Source: Paenibacillus sp. 598K (GTDB lineage Bacteria; Bacillota; Bacilli; Paenibacillales; Paenibacillaceae). Taken from it: a stretch of DNA of 48,455 bases. The notes beneath the pieces were generated by a model that had not been told where the DNA came from, did not search any database, and worked only from the letters and a program-made list of their open reading frames with translations. Where the stretch lies: the NCBI RefSeq assembly GCF_003851045.1, contig NZ_BFBX01000013.1:5073-53527 (forward strand), read 5' to 3'. This document shows positions 34,953 through 42,847 of this stretch, piece after piece. Both the position numbers and the translations under genes were made by a program. Within the stretch, counting starts at the first letter, position 1, and the number at the start of each line of letters is the position of its first letter.

Positions 34953-35852
34953 ATGACCAAGCTGAAGTCGCTGAGCGAGCTGCCGCTGCACATCATGCTG
35001 TTGCCCGGCGTGTTGATCGTGCTCGTCTTTTGCTACTACCCGATGACGGGAATACTGATCGCTTTCGAGAATTTCCATCCGAACAAAGGCTTCTTTCAAT
35101 CGGAGTTTGTAGGGCTGGAGCATTTCGAATATTTGTTTCAACTGCCCAACTTCAAACAGGTGTTGTGGAATACGACTTATATCGCCTGCATGAAAATCAT
35201 CCTCGGTCTGATCGTGCCAGTCATCTTCGCGCTACTGCTCAACGAAGTGCGCAAAGCTGCCTTCAAGCGCTCGGTGCAAACGATTGTCTACCTGCCTCAC
35301 TTCCTGTCGTGGATCATACTCGGCGGCGTACTGATCGACATTTTGTCTCCTTCGACGGGAATCGTCAATCGACTGCTGTCGTGGGCAGGACTGTCGCCTG
35401 TCTATTTCCTGGGAAATGAGCACTGGTTCCCATACGTGCTTGTCGTCACGGACATCTGGAAGGAGTTTGGATTTTCGACAATTGTCTTCTTGGCAGCGAT
35501 TACTTCCATCAATCCGGTGCTATACGAAGCCGCGCTCATCGACGGCGCTAATCGTTGGCGGCAAACCTGGCATGTTACGCTGCCCGGCATGCTGCCGATC
35601 ATCGTGCTGATGGCGACGCTCAGCCTCGGCAACGTCCTCAACGCGGGCTTTGATCAAGTATTCAATTTATACAGCCCGCAAGTGTACAGCACAGGCGATA
35701 TTATCGACACGCTCGTCTATCGTATGGGTCTTGTTGATATGCAGTATGAGCTGGCGACAGCTATCGGACTGTTCAAATCTGTCATCTCGCTCATTCTCAT
35801 TACCATATCGTATACGTTAGCCTATCGCCTGGCCAACTACAGAATTTTTTAA
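34953..35852 (+). CDS. ABC permease, LplB class, 299 aa
   Basis: Six predicted membrane segments, family start MLLPGVLIVLVFCYYPMTGI, and EAA loop LYEAALIDGANRWRQTWHVTL. It lies 26 bases after the lipoprotein gene, ribosome site AGGGGATAGGA. It forms the channel with the product at 35867. Confidence 0.94.
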   Translation: MTKLKSLSELPLHIMLLPGVLIVLVFCYYPMTGILIAFENFHPNKGFFQSEFVGLEHFEYLFQLPNFKQVLWNTTYIACMKIILGLIVPVIFALLLNEVRKAAFKRSVQTIVYLPHFLSWIILGGVLIDILSPSTGIVNRLLSWAGLSPVYFLGNEHWFPYVLVVTDIWKEFGFSTIVFLAAITSINPVLYEAALIDGANRWRQTWHVTLPGMLPIIVLMATLSLGNVLNAGFDQVFNLYSPQVYSTGDIIDTLVYRMGLVDMQYELATAIGLFKSVISLILITISYTLAYRLANYRIF

Positions 35853-35866
35853 GAAGATAGAAATGA

Positions 35867-36760
35867 GTGATCGCGATGCATGTCCTTAGTATTCCAAGAC
35901 GCCTGTTCGGATGGGCGAATACGATCTTTCTGTCGCTTGTTTCGCTGCTGTGCATTTTACCGCTGTTGCATGTGCTGGCGATATCGTTCAGCTCCAGCGC
36001 CGCTGCGACCGCGGGATATGTGACGCTGTGGCCGATAGATTTCACCTTGTCGTCCTACGAATATGCCTTCGCCAAGCCCGAGTTCATTCGCAGCTTTCTC
36101 GTTTCTATACAGCGAGTCGTTCTCGGCGCCGTTGTGAACATGTTTTTGACGATTATTGTCGCGTATCCGTTATCCAAGGAGGTTCGGCAGTTCCGCTGGA
36201 GAAGCGTATACGCCTGGTTTTTCGTCATGACGATTCTGTTTTCCGGCGGCTTGATCCCGACCTTCATGGTCATCAAGCAGCTCGGCTTGCTCGACAGCAT
36301 GATGGCGCTTATCTTGCCAGGCGCGGTCCCCGTATTTAACGTCATTCTACTGCTGAATTTTATTCGCTCCCAGCCAAAGGAGCTGTTCGAGGCTGCGCAT
36401 GTCGACGGAGCGGGACACTGGGCCGTGCTGTGGCGGGTCGTCGTTCCGCTCGCCAAGCCAGCGCTCGCCACGTTGCTGCTATTTTCCTGCGTGGGCCACT
36501 GGAACGCCTGGTTCGACGGGCTGATCTATATGAACAGTCCAACCGGCTATCCGCTGCAGACGTATTTGCAGACGGTCGTCATCAATCGCGACCCGAGCCT
36601 GATGACAACGATGGAAGAGTTGAAGCAGCTATCGCAAATTTCCGACCAAACGGCAAAGGCGGCTCAAATCTTCCTCGCCTCGTTTCCGATTTTGGTGCTC
36701 TATCCATTTCTTCAGAAGCATTTTATTCAAGGGATTACGCTGGGCAGCGTAAAGGAGTGA
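35867..36760 (+). CDS. ABC permease, LplC class, 297 aa
   Basis: Six predicted membrane segments and EAA loop LFEAAHVDGAGHWAVLWRVV. The start is not firm: GTG 35867 and ATG 35876 are both in frame and neither has a strong ribosome site. No ATPase gene follows, so the importer must borrow one; the MsmX-like protein at 1448 is the only candidate in this window. Confidence 0.92.
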   Translation: MIAMHVLSIPRRLFGWANTIFLSLVSLLCILPLLHVLAISFSSSAAATAGYVTLWPIDFTLSSYEYAFAKPEFIRSFLVSIQRVVLGAVVNMFLTIIVAYPLSKEVRQFRWRSVYAWFFVMTILFSGGLIPTFMVIKQLGLLDSMMALILPGAVPVFNVILLLNFIRSQPKELFEAAHVDGAGHWAVLWRVVVPLAKPALATLLLFSCVGHWNAWFDGLIYMNSPTGYPLQTYLQTVVINRDPSLMTTMEELKQLSQISDQTAKAAQIFLASFPILVLYPFLQKHFIQGITLGSVKE

Positions 36761-36767
36761 AAACGAA

Positions 36768-37910
36768 ATGACCGCTAACCGAAATATTGAAGTTGCCGCT
36801 TACTATTTCCCCAACTATCATCGCGATGCCCGCAACGACAAGTGGCATGGCTCAGGCTGGACGGAGTGGGAGCTTGTGAAGCGCGCGGAGCCGCGTTTTG
36901 CTGGTCACGCGCAGCCCAAGCTTCCCGCCTGGGGCTTCGGAGACGAGGCCAATCCGGAAGTCATGGCTCATAAGATCGATACGGCTGCCGACCATGGGCT
37001 CGATGGCTTTATATTCGATTGGTACTGGTACGAGGACGGGCCCTACTTGCAACGCGCGCTGGAAGATGGCTTCCTCCAGGCGAGCAATGTGGACCGACTC
37101 AAGTTCGCGCTGATGTGGGCCAATCACGATTGGCTCGACATCCATCCACTGTCACGCGCGCTGCAACCGGCTACGCTGGCATCGGGAAGCGTGACGGAAC
37201 AAGCTTTTAGAGCAGCGACGGAGCACATGATTCGGCATTATTTCAGTCATCCTTCCTATTGGCGCGTAGAGGGCGGATTGTACTTCTCGATCTACGAGCT
37301 GATTAATCTCGTCCAAGGCTTGGGCGGCATAGCCAATACCAAGCGCGTGCTGCATCATTTCCGTGAGCGTGTGCGCAGCGCTGGCTTGGGAGAGCTTCAT
37401 CTGAACGCGGTCGTATGGGGCGTGCAGATTTTACCAGGAGAAAAGGAAATTACGAATCCGAACGAAATGCTGGACGTCCTCGGATTCGATAGCGTAACTT
37501 CCTACGTCTGGCTGCACCATGTGGGGCTTGATACTTTTCCGGTATCCTCCTACGAGGACTGGCGCGATCAGGCGCTTGTCAAAGCCGAAGCACTGGCCTC
37601 CGAGTTCAAGCTTCCGTATTATCCTAATGTCACGATGGGATGGGACACGAGTCCGCGCACCGTCCAGTCCGACGTCTACGAGCCCATCGGCTACCAATAT
37701 ATGCCTACGGTCGGTGGCAACACGCCTGAAGCGTTCGAGATTGCGCTGCAACGTACGAAAGCCAATCTCGAACGCCAAGCGAACGGCCCGCGTCTCATGA
37801 CGATTAACGCTTGGAACGAATGGACCGAGGGCAGCTATTTGGAGCCTGACCTCGTACACGGAACCGGTTATCTCGAAGCCGTCCGACGCGTGTTTGGCAG
37901 CAAACCGTAA
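36768..37910 (+). CDS. GH99-like / WbsX-family protein, 380 aa
   Basis: Cytoplasmic (no signal peptide) TIM-barrel protein of the WbsX group, often annotated as 'glycoside hydrolase family 99-like'. Hallmarks are VAAYYFPNYHRD at the start, WHGSGWTEWELVKRAEPRF, DGFIFDWYWYEDG, and INAWNEWTEGSYLEPD near the end. It lies 7 bases after the permease gene in the same operon, so it probably cleaves or trims the imported oligosaccharide. The NEW motif recurs in the giant surface protein, suggesting both act on related substrates. Enzyme activity is not proven for this group. Confidence 0.82.
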   Translation: MTANRNIEVAAYYFPNYHRDARNDKWHGSGWTEWELVKRAEPRFAGHAQPKLPAWGFGDEANPEVMAHKIDTAADHGLDGFIFDWYWYEDGPYLQRALEDGFLQASNVDRLKFALMWANHDWLDIHPLSRALQPATLASGSVTEQAFRAATEHMIRHYFSHPSYWRVEGGLYFSIYELINLVQGLGGIANTKRVLHHFRERVRSAGLGELHLNAVVWGVQILPGEKEITNPNEMLDVLGFDSVTSYVWLHHVGLDTFPVSSYEDWRDQALVKAEALASEFKLPYYPNVTMGWDTSPRTVQSDVYEPIGYQYMPTVGGNTPEAFEIALQRTKANLERQANGPRLMTINAWNEWTEGSYLEPDLVHGTGYLEAVRRVFGSKP

Positions 37911-38249
37911 TTATAGCAAACGCGTGCCCGGCGGCACCGATTGGTCGGGGACGCACAGGGCGACATCGCCTTGCTCATTGTGAAATCCCGTCACCAGGCA
38001 CTCGGACATCATCGGTCCGATCTGCTTGGGCGGGAAGTTGACCACCGCCACGACCAGCTTGCCCAGCAAATCATCGGGGGTATAGAGGCCGGTAATCTGG
38101 GCGCTTGATTTGCGCTGTCCGATGTCTGGTCCGAAGTCGAGCAGCAGCTTGTAGGCTGGCTTGCGTGCTTCGGGGAACGGCTCGACCTCGATGATGCGGC
38201 CGACGCGCAGCTCTACCTTCATGAAATCTTCCCATGCTATCGTTGTCAT
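37911..38249 (-). CDS. csaA: CsaA, tRNA-binding / chaperone-like protein, 112 aa
   Basis: A small OB-fold protein with the EMAP/tRNA-binding fold. [29 protein letters not shown] and [24 protein letters not shown] are diagnostic of CsaA, a dimer that binds tRNA and was described as an export-related chaperone. Full length. Its stop codon abuts that of the convergent WbsX-like gene with no spacer. Ribosome site GAAGGAG at 38254-38260 lies directly beside the structured repeat at 38267. Confidence 0.95.
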   Translation of the reverse strand: MTTIAWEDFMKVELRVGRIIEVEPFPEARKPAYKLLLDFGPDIGQRKSSAQITGLYTPDDLLGKLVVAVVNFPPKQIGPMMSECLVTGFHNEQGDVALCVPDQSVPPGTRLL

Positions 38250-38266
38250 TGATGTACTCCTTCTCC

Positions 38267-38464
38267 CAGACTGCCCTCAAAACAAAGCCTACGGTCACGG
38301 GATCGATCTTCCGATCGCTGTTGTCCCCAGATTTCTTGATTGTTCACCGCTTTAGCGGTTGAAATCCGGGGACTACACGCTTTCTGTAAGAAAGCGACTT
38401 CGTAAGCATAAGCTTCGCTTCTACAGATTCGATCCCGTGCCTCTTCGGTCTTTTGAGGGCAGTC
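38267..38464. repeat. Structured palindromic repeat, long form B (198 bp)
   Basis: Ends CAGACTGCCCTCAAAA and TTTTGAGGGCAGTC are inverted. Inside is a perfect 11-bp closing stem, CACGGGATCGA (38296-38306) with TCGATCCCGTG (38429-38439), enclosing a long hairpin (GTCCCC 38323-38328 with GGGGAC 38368-38373, inner GATTTC/GAAATC, tip ACCGCTTTAGCGGT), a hairpin CGCTTTC..GAAAGCG, and the core ACTTCGTAAGCATAAGCTT (38397-38415). The core differs by one base from that of the element at 18856-19061, while the stems have different sequences but similar pairing. It starts 18 bases upstream of the csaA ATG. Confidence 0.8.
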
Positions 38465-38501
38465 ATTCGGGCGCGATGATGTTAACACCTTTTTTTAATA
38501 G

Positions 38502-39221
38502 TTAAGAGCGACTTGCCGCCTTCAGTATGGCGGCCATTTCTGTAAAGCCCCGCGACTGGGCATGCGCCAGCGGCGTGACGCCCTCGCGGTCGGCGATGGA
38601 TGGATCGGCGCCATGGTCCAGCAGCAGCTTGACGATCGTCTGATGCCGCTCCCCGCCGTCGCCGAGGATGACCGCCTCCAGCAGCGCCGTCCACCCCAGG
38701 TTGTTAATATGGTCGATGTCGACATCGGACTGCTCGAGCAGATATTGGACGACCTCGACATGCCCTCGATCAGCGGCGGGGATAAGCGCTGTCCCGCCGA
38801 AGCGGTTGGTCAGCTTCGTATCCGCTCCCGCCTCGATCGCCAGCCTCACAATGTCCAGATACCCGGATGCCCCGGCATACAGCAGCACATTGTTTAGCAG
38901 ATGATCGCGAATATTGATATCGGCACCCTGTGTGATTAGCGCCTCGACCGTCTCGGCATGATTGCCATAGGTCGCGGCGACGACCGCCGTTCGGCCGCTT
39001 TCGTCTTGTGCCTGTATATCCGCTCCGGCCTCCAGCAATCGCAACACCTCATCGGTATCTCCGCGCTCCGCCGCTGCGATTAATTGTTCGTTCACCTGCA
39101 TGATCTCCTCCTGTAGTTGGTTTTCCTCTGCGTTCTCCTTCATCAGTCCGGCACTTCCGCTGCATCCGGCACATCCAATAAGCACGGCCAGCAGCAGCGG
39201 GAGTAGACGCAACCTGCCCAT
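38502..39221 (-). CDS. Ankyrin-repeat lipoprotein, 239 aa
   Basis: Signal peptide with lipobox-like LIGCAGC, so probably membrane-anchored outside. About six ankyrin repeats fill residues ~45-236 (GDTDEVLRLLEAGADIQAQD, GYLDIVRLAIEAGADTKLTN, GADPSIADREGVTPLAHAQS). Ankyrin repeats bind proteins; no partner is evident. It begins two bases after the stop of the GyrI-like gene on the same strand, with an AGGAGAG ribosome site, so the two are probably co-transcribed. Confidence 0.88.
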   Translation of the reverse strand: MGRLRLLPLLLAVLIGCAGCSGSAGLMKENAEENQLQEEIMQVNEQLIAAAERGDTDEVLRLLEAGADIQAQDESGRTAVVAATYGNHAETVEALITQGADINIRDHLLNNVLLYAGASGYLDIVRLAIEAGADTKLTNRFGGTALIPAADRGHVEVVQYLLEQSDVDIDHINNLGWTALLEAVILGDGGERHQTIVKLLLDHGADPSIADREGVTPLAHAQSRGFTEMAAILKAASRS

Positions 39222-39223
39222 TG

Positions 39224-39718
39224 CTATCTCTCCTGTCGTTTGTTCAAGCGGGCTACCGGGAAGTACAAATAAACATCGCCGCTTGTGTCCTTCGGGTCAT
39301 AAAATTCATGGACGGCCCCGACGATCGGCAGACCGGCTTCGGCCAAATCCGCTTTGGTTCTCGTGAATACATCCAGGTAGGTGTCCAGCGTACAGAGAGC
39401 TACCGCGTAGCGGGAACCGGGAATCACCCACTTGGTCCAATTCTCCGGGGCTTCCGCGTCATCCTCCACCTCGCAACCGGCCAGGTATTTGCCTTGCTCG
39501 TTCCAGACGGCAAAGGATTCCTCGACATCGCTCATCGCACCCCAAAGGCCGACGAGATTACCTGCTTCATCCCGCTTGGCCCATTCGCTGATCTCACTGA
39601 AGCTGCCGTTAGCGGCCTGCCACAAGGGCGGTAGCCAGTCGGCGACTTCCTTCGCCTTGCCGCATCCCAGCTTGCCGATGACGGTAAACGACGGCTTTTC
39701 AACATAGAGAACATTCAT
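39224..39718 (-). CDS. GyrI-like / AraC effector-binding-domain protein, 164 aa
   Basis: A stand-alone SHV2-type domain as in GyrI, SbmC and BmrR effector domains: FTVIGKLGCGKAKEVADWLPPLW at the start, LVGLWGAMSD, and YLAGCEVEDDAEAPENWTKW with the ligand-pocket Glu region. It probably binds small amphipathic molecules in the cytoplasm. It lies directly after the remnant of a GH9 gene (that stop and this ATG abut) and directly before the ankyrin gene. Confidence 0.8.
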   Translation of the reverse strand: MNVLYVEKPSFTVIGKLGCGKAKEVADWLPPLWQAANGSFSEISEWAKRDEAGNLVGLWGAMSDVEESFAVWNEQGKYLAGCEVEDDAEAPENWTKWVIPGSRYAVALCTLDTYLDVFTRTKADLAEAGLPIVGAVHEFYDPKDTSGDVYLYFPVARLNKRQER

Positions 39719-40371
39719 CTATCCCATCCCTTTCTTTCCTTTTATTCCTCCATATGCCGGCGCTTGATTTTGCAGATGCGCCTTGGCGTATTCGTCATGC
39801 AGCCCGGCATTGGGCCCACCGGCAACAAGACCGAGCGGCGTGTCCAGTCCGGCGGCGACGGAGGGGCGGTAGTGCATGCTGCGCACCGGGCGGTCGCCGA
39901 AGCCGCTGACATAGCTGATGTCGAGTGCGTTGCGGCCCAGCAGATAGTGGACATGCTCAAGCGCAGCCTCCCGATAGATTGCTTCGCTGCTAAAGCGGTG
40001 GGCGAGGAGCAAGAGCATCGCGTGGTTCATCACCACCATATTGCTGCCCCAGATGTAATCGTCGGGCGTCAGTGAGATGCGATAGCCGTCGACCTCACAG
40101 CACTGAACCAGCTTGTCCGCTTCGGCCAGTCATTCGGCCAGCAGCTCAGCCCGCCAAGCGGCATCCAGCTTGTCCTGCGGCAGCAGCAGGCACGCGAGGG
40201 CGCCGTATCCGTCGTTGTCCGCCAAGCCCAGGCTATACTTGAGGAATCCTGGGCCACGAGCGCTTGCTGCGCCGTATAGTATCCCGCTCGATCGGTCGTG
40301 CGGAAGAGCTCGGCCGCCGCCCAATACCGTTCATTCGCATCCTGACTTCGTGTTGTGTAATCCCCATTCAT
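39719..40371 (-). pseudogene. Decayed GH9 cellulase (C-terminal remnant)
   Basis: The minus strand encodes the C-terminal third of a family-9 glycoside hydrolase in broken form. The order is ANERYWAAAELFRTTDRAGYY, then a frameshift near 40240, then GPGFLKYSLGLADNDGYGAL, an in-frame TGA at 40130-40132, then YRISLTPDDYIWGSNMVV and the diagnostic YLLGRNALDISYVSGFGDRP ... HYRPS ... GGPNAGLHDEY. The N-terminal part is absent. Catalytic GH9 motifs are partly present, but no intact product is possible. Confidence 0.82.
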
Positions 40372-40429
40372 TATAAAGGGTATCGGATGCAGCGTATAGG
40401 CAACCTTCCAGTCTATGGGGTATGATTAA

Positions 40430-40579
40430 GCTAAGGGCGTCTCTCCGCTTAAGCTTAAGGTCGAGCAGGGGCATGAAATCGGCCGGGAAGGCCAGGTCGA
40501 GGTAACCGTGTCCGGGTCGGAGGTTGCGATCAGCGGAACAGCCGTGTACGTCAAGGAGATTGAGGTAAGTCTGGCCTGA
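40430..40579 (+). pseudogene. C-terminal remnant of a PhzF-family gene
   Basis: An open stretch of 49 codons bounded upstream by a stop reads KGVSPLKLKVEQGHEIGRE ... VAISGTAVYVKEIEVSLA, which fits the last ~45 residues of PhzF-family isomerases (VEQG-x-x-x-GR-P, then GG-x-AV). There is no start and no upstream domain. Its TGA overlaps the ATG of the next gene (TGATG), as in translationally coupled operons, so the ancestor was probably intact. Confidence 0.55.
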
Positions 40580-41220
40580 TGAGTTCGGATGCGGGAAAAG
40601 TTGGAGGATACCCTTTTGGGGATGAGAAAGGGAAGGCAGCGGAGCGGGCACAAGGGGGCGGGAGCTTGCGGCATGTGGCGAATTGGATTTCGGTAAGCCG
40701 GATTGTTTTACTGGTCGTGCTTGTGGGGTTGGTCTTTACGTATGAGAACCGGATGGCGTTCCTCATCCTCTATTTGCTGAGTGGACTGAGCGATGTGCTG
40801 GACGGCTATATTGCCCGCCGAACGCATACGGAAAGCAACTTTGGCGCGCGTCTCGATTCTGTGGCTGATCTGCTGCTGACCGCCGTTATCTTAAGCGCCT
40901 GCTTCAGTTGGCTTGGCGAGGACCTGTGGACCTTCCTGCCCTGGTTGTGCCTGATTGCCGGGATTCGGGTGGCCAACCTGGTGATTGCTGCCTGCAAGTA
41001 TCATGTTTTTGCCATTATCCACACCTGGGGTAATAAGCTGACCGGGCTGCTTTTGTTTGTGGCACCGCTGTTTATCGGGCTGGGGGCGTTGGCATTGCTC
41101 TGGCCGATTTGTCTGATTGCTGCGGTTGCGGCAATCGAGGAGACATTGATTCACCTCACCTCGCCCACGCTGGATCTCAATCGGCGTTGCTTACTCGGGC
41201 GTTCTGCGGTACACCGGTAA
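40579..41220 (+). CDS. CDP-alcohol phosphatidyltransferase family protein, 213 aa
   Basis: An integral membrane enzyme joining a CDP-linked lipid or alcohol to a second alcohol in phospholipid synthesis. The full family motif is present: SDVLDGYIARRTHTESNFGA followed by RLDSVADLL (DG-x2-AR-x8-G-x3-D-x3-D). There are four to five membrane segments. The first ~30 residues are a soluble extension. The start overlaps the stop of the PhzF remnant. It is probably a PgsA-like paralogue; the substrate is not determined. Confidence 0.87.
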   Translation: MSSDAGKVGGYPFGDEKGKAAERAQGGGSLRHVANWISVSRIVLLVVLVGLVFTYENRMAFLILYLLSGLSDVLDGYIARRTHTESNFGARLDSVADLLLTAVILSACFSWLGEDLWTFLPWLCLIAGIRVANLVIAACKYHVFAIIHTWGNKLTGLLLFVAPLFIGLGALALLWPICLIAAVAAIEETLIHLTSPTLDLNRRCLLGRSAVHR

Positions 41221-41352
41221 GGTGGGGGAGAAGCGTAACGCAAGGACAGGCGTACGGAGTATAGATTAGGATTATGGAGCAGGGCAAGAACGAGAGCGGA
41301 GCCAGTGCGGCAAAAGAGTGGGGCAATCGCTGCTCGGAAATGGAGGACCCCC

Positions 41353-41805
41353 ATGACCATCGTATTAATCCCTGAGCAAGTCGATTTTCGCATCTCGACC
41401 ACCGATCTGAAGGCGACGTATACCGAATCGGGGGGCGTGACGCTGCTCATCGATGGGCAAACGCGCGAGGACATCGCTCTGGATCGCTATAGAGAGGCGG
41501 AGCTGCATTTTGACACGGTAGCCGAGCTGCGATGTACGACGCTTAATTTCTTTGAATGCCATGCCGGTCAGGTCGAGGTCAGAGGCAACGCCACCAACGA
41601 CGATCCGCTCGCCTTCTGGGAAGCCCACGGTTATCACCCCGATCCTGGCTTCTATCAGGTGGCGGAATCGCCGATTCTGCAGGAGAGAGGAAGCCTCTTC
41701 GATCCGCGCAATCGGTTTGGCCTGAAGCATTATCTCGTCATCGGCTATGACAGCTATGTCGAGGTGATCGCCGCTTCGTCCCGGATGAGCTGGCCAGCGA
41801 CCTAA
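41353..41805 (+). CDS. Unrecognised 150-aa soluble protein
   Basis: Not recognised. It has no signal peptide or membrane segment, is acidic, and looks beta-rich (FRISTTDLKATYTESGGVTLLIDG) with a C-terminal FGLKHYLVIGYDSYVEVIA. Start ATG 41353 follows GGAGG at 41342-41346; an ATG at 41305 is in frame but has no ribosome site. Its TAA overlaps the TAG of the convergent AraC pseudogene. Confidence 0.6.
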   Translation: MTIVLIPEQVDFRISTTDLKATYTESGGVTLLIDGQTREDIALDRYREAELHFDTVAELRCTTLNFFECHAGQVEVRGNATNDDPLAFWEAHGYHPDPGFYQVAESPILQERGSLFDPRNRFGLKHYLVIGYDSYVEVIAASSRMSWPAT

Positions 41806-42125
41806 TGACCGTTGCGATAGGCTCTCGGCGTCGTGCCGATGTGCTTGCGGAAGATGCGATTGAAGAAGCTGACGGAGAAGACGCTCATGCCGCAGGTGCC
41901 TGCCAGCTGGGCAAGCGATAATTCGCGATCGCAGTTCAACTCCACGAAGTTGCGAATCGACGAGATCCATTCATCCTTGCTCAAGTCCCGGGATGTCGGG
42001 GTCTCGCTTTGGATCTCGGCGTGATATCGGCTGAGCAGCACCATGCATTCGATCCAGCAGTTTTTGATGATGAACTGGAAGCCGTCGTCCGCTCCCGGTA
42101 TTCCTGGACGTCCATATTTCATCAT
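41802..42125 (-). pseudogene. Truncated AraC-family regulator, partial duplicate of 42846-43730
   Basis: The frame matches the C-terminal ~150 residues of the intact regulator at 42846-43730 (WIECMVLLSRYHAEIQSETP, SRDLSKDEWISSIRNFVELN) with about 50 residues missing from the middle of the DNA-binding domain: GMSVFS joins directly to VSFFNRIFRKH. The cupin half is absent. DNA identity is high but not perfect, so this is an older copy. Confidence 0.85.
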
Positions 42126-42206
42126 AGACCATCAGGAAATACGGGGTAACACTAGATATTCTGACTACGTTTAATAAATATAGAGTTACAAAAGGGAGGG
42201 AGGTTA

Positions 42207-42809
42207 TTGTTTAGACTTTTTATGTCACTGGCCATCGTTCTGTTTCTTCTCTTGGATTTGCAGGTTGCGAGTGCGTGTAGCCCGAAGCCTTGGTCTTATG
42301 AGGAATTGGCCCAAGAATCGATAGCAATCATTCATGGAGAAGTATTGAGTAGCACTAATAATGAGAGGAAGCCTACCGTTAAGGTCATTCATTATGTTGG
42401 ACCGGGTACTGCTCCTAAAATTGTACATTTGCCTTCTACAGAATCCAGTCGGAAGACAAAACAAGACGAGTGCCCGGATGTTTCAATGAAATTTCGGCAA
42501 GGAGAATCGTATATCTTTTTTTTGAAGAAGATCGGCTCATCACCTGAATTTCTACATTCGGATAGGGAAACTGCCTTAGTCGAAGAGGATGCTTATGCGA
42601 TTGTTAGTATGCACAAAGATAAAGTAGAGACAGAGGAGCTTATTCAGCAATATGCATCGAATCACCAGCGTCCAGTCCAAATACCGGATCAAGCTGCACC
42701 AGAATGGGGATCAGGAAAAAAGAGCATCATTCTTGCTGCTTCGGTTTCGATAGCTGGTATTGTCATCATTGGGGGAGGGATTTATTTTTTTGTGAGGAGA
42801 AGAATGTAA
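42207..42809 (+). CDS. Secreted, C-terminally anchored protein with TIMP/NTR-like start, 200 aa
   Basis: Signal peptide (1-22) ending VASA, a mature N-terminal cysteine (CSPKPWSYEELAQESIAIIHGEVL), a second cysteine in DECPD, and a C-terminal membrane helix (IILAASVSIAGIVIIGGGIYFF) followed by RRRM. The Cys-x-P start with E-x-x-x-x-x-x-x-I-x-x-G-x-V resembles the netrin/TIMP-type domain found in some Bacillales envelope proteins. Start is TTG 42207 behind GGGAGGGAGG; ATG 42222 is an alternative. The gene is visibly AT-richer than its neighbours. No function is assigned. Confidence 0.72.
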   Translation: MFRLFMSLAIVLFLLLDLQVASACSPKPWSYEELAQESIAIIHGEVLSSTNNERKPTVKVIHYVGPGTAPKIVHLPSTESSRKTKQDECPDVSMKFRQGESYIFFLKKIGSSPEFLHSDRETALVEEDAYAIVSMHKDKVETEELIQQYASNHQRPVQIPDQAAPEWGSGKKSIILAASVSIAGIVIIGGGIYFFVRRRM

Positions 42810-42847
42810 GGAAACGCAGTCTGGTTTGTAATCAGACTGTGTTTCCT
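42809..42847. terminator. Long hairpin overlapping two convergent stop codons
   Basis: AGGAAACGCAGTCTG and CAGACTGTGTTTCCT pair at 14 of 15 positions around a 9-nt loop. The arms include the last base of the TAA of the upstream gene and the TAG of the AraC gene on the other strand. There is no T-run, but the placement between convergent genes suggests a shared terminator or mRNA-end stabiliser. Confidence 0.6.

Noticed and set aside
36768..37910. Glycosyltransferase function suggested by the WbsX family name
   Set aside because: The position in a sugar-import operon and the GH99-like barrel motifs favour a hydrolase-like role; transferase activity is not supported here.
38267..38464. Riboswitch or T-box leader for csaA
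   Set aside because: No T-box or known riboswitch core; the related element at 18856 lies in the opposite orientation relative to its downstream gene, and perfect inverted ends favour a repeat element.
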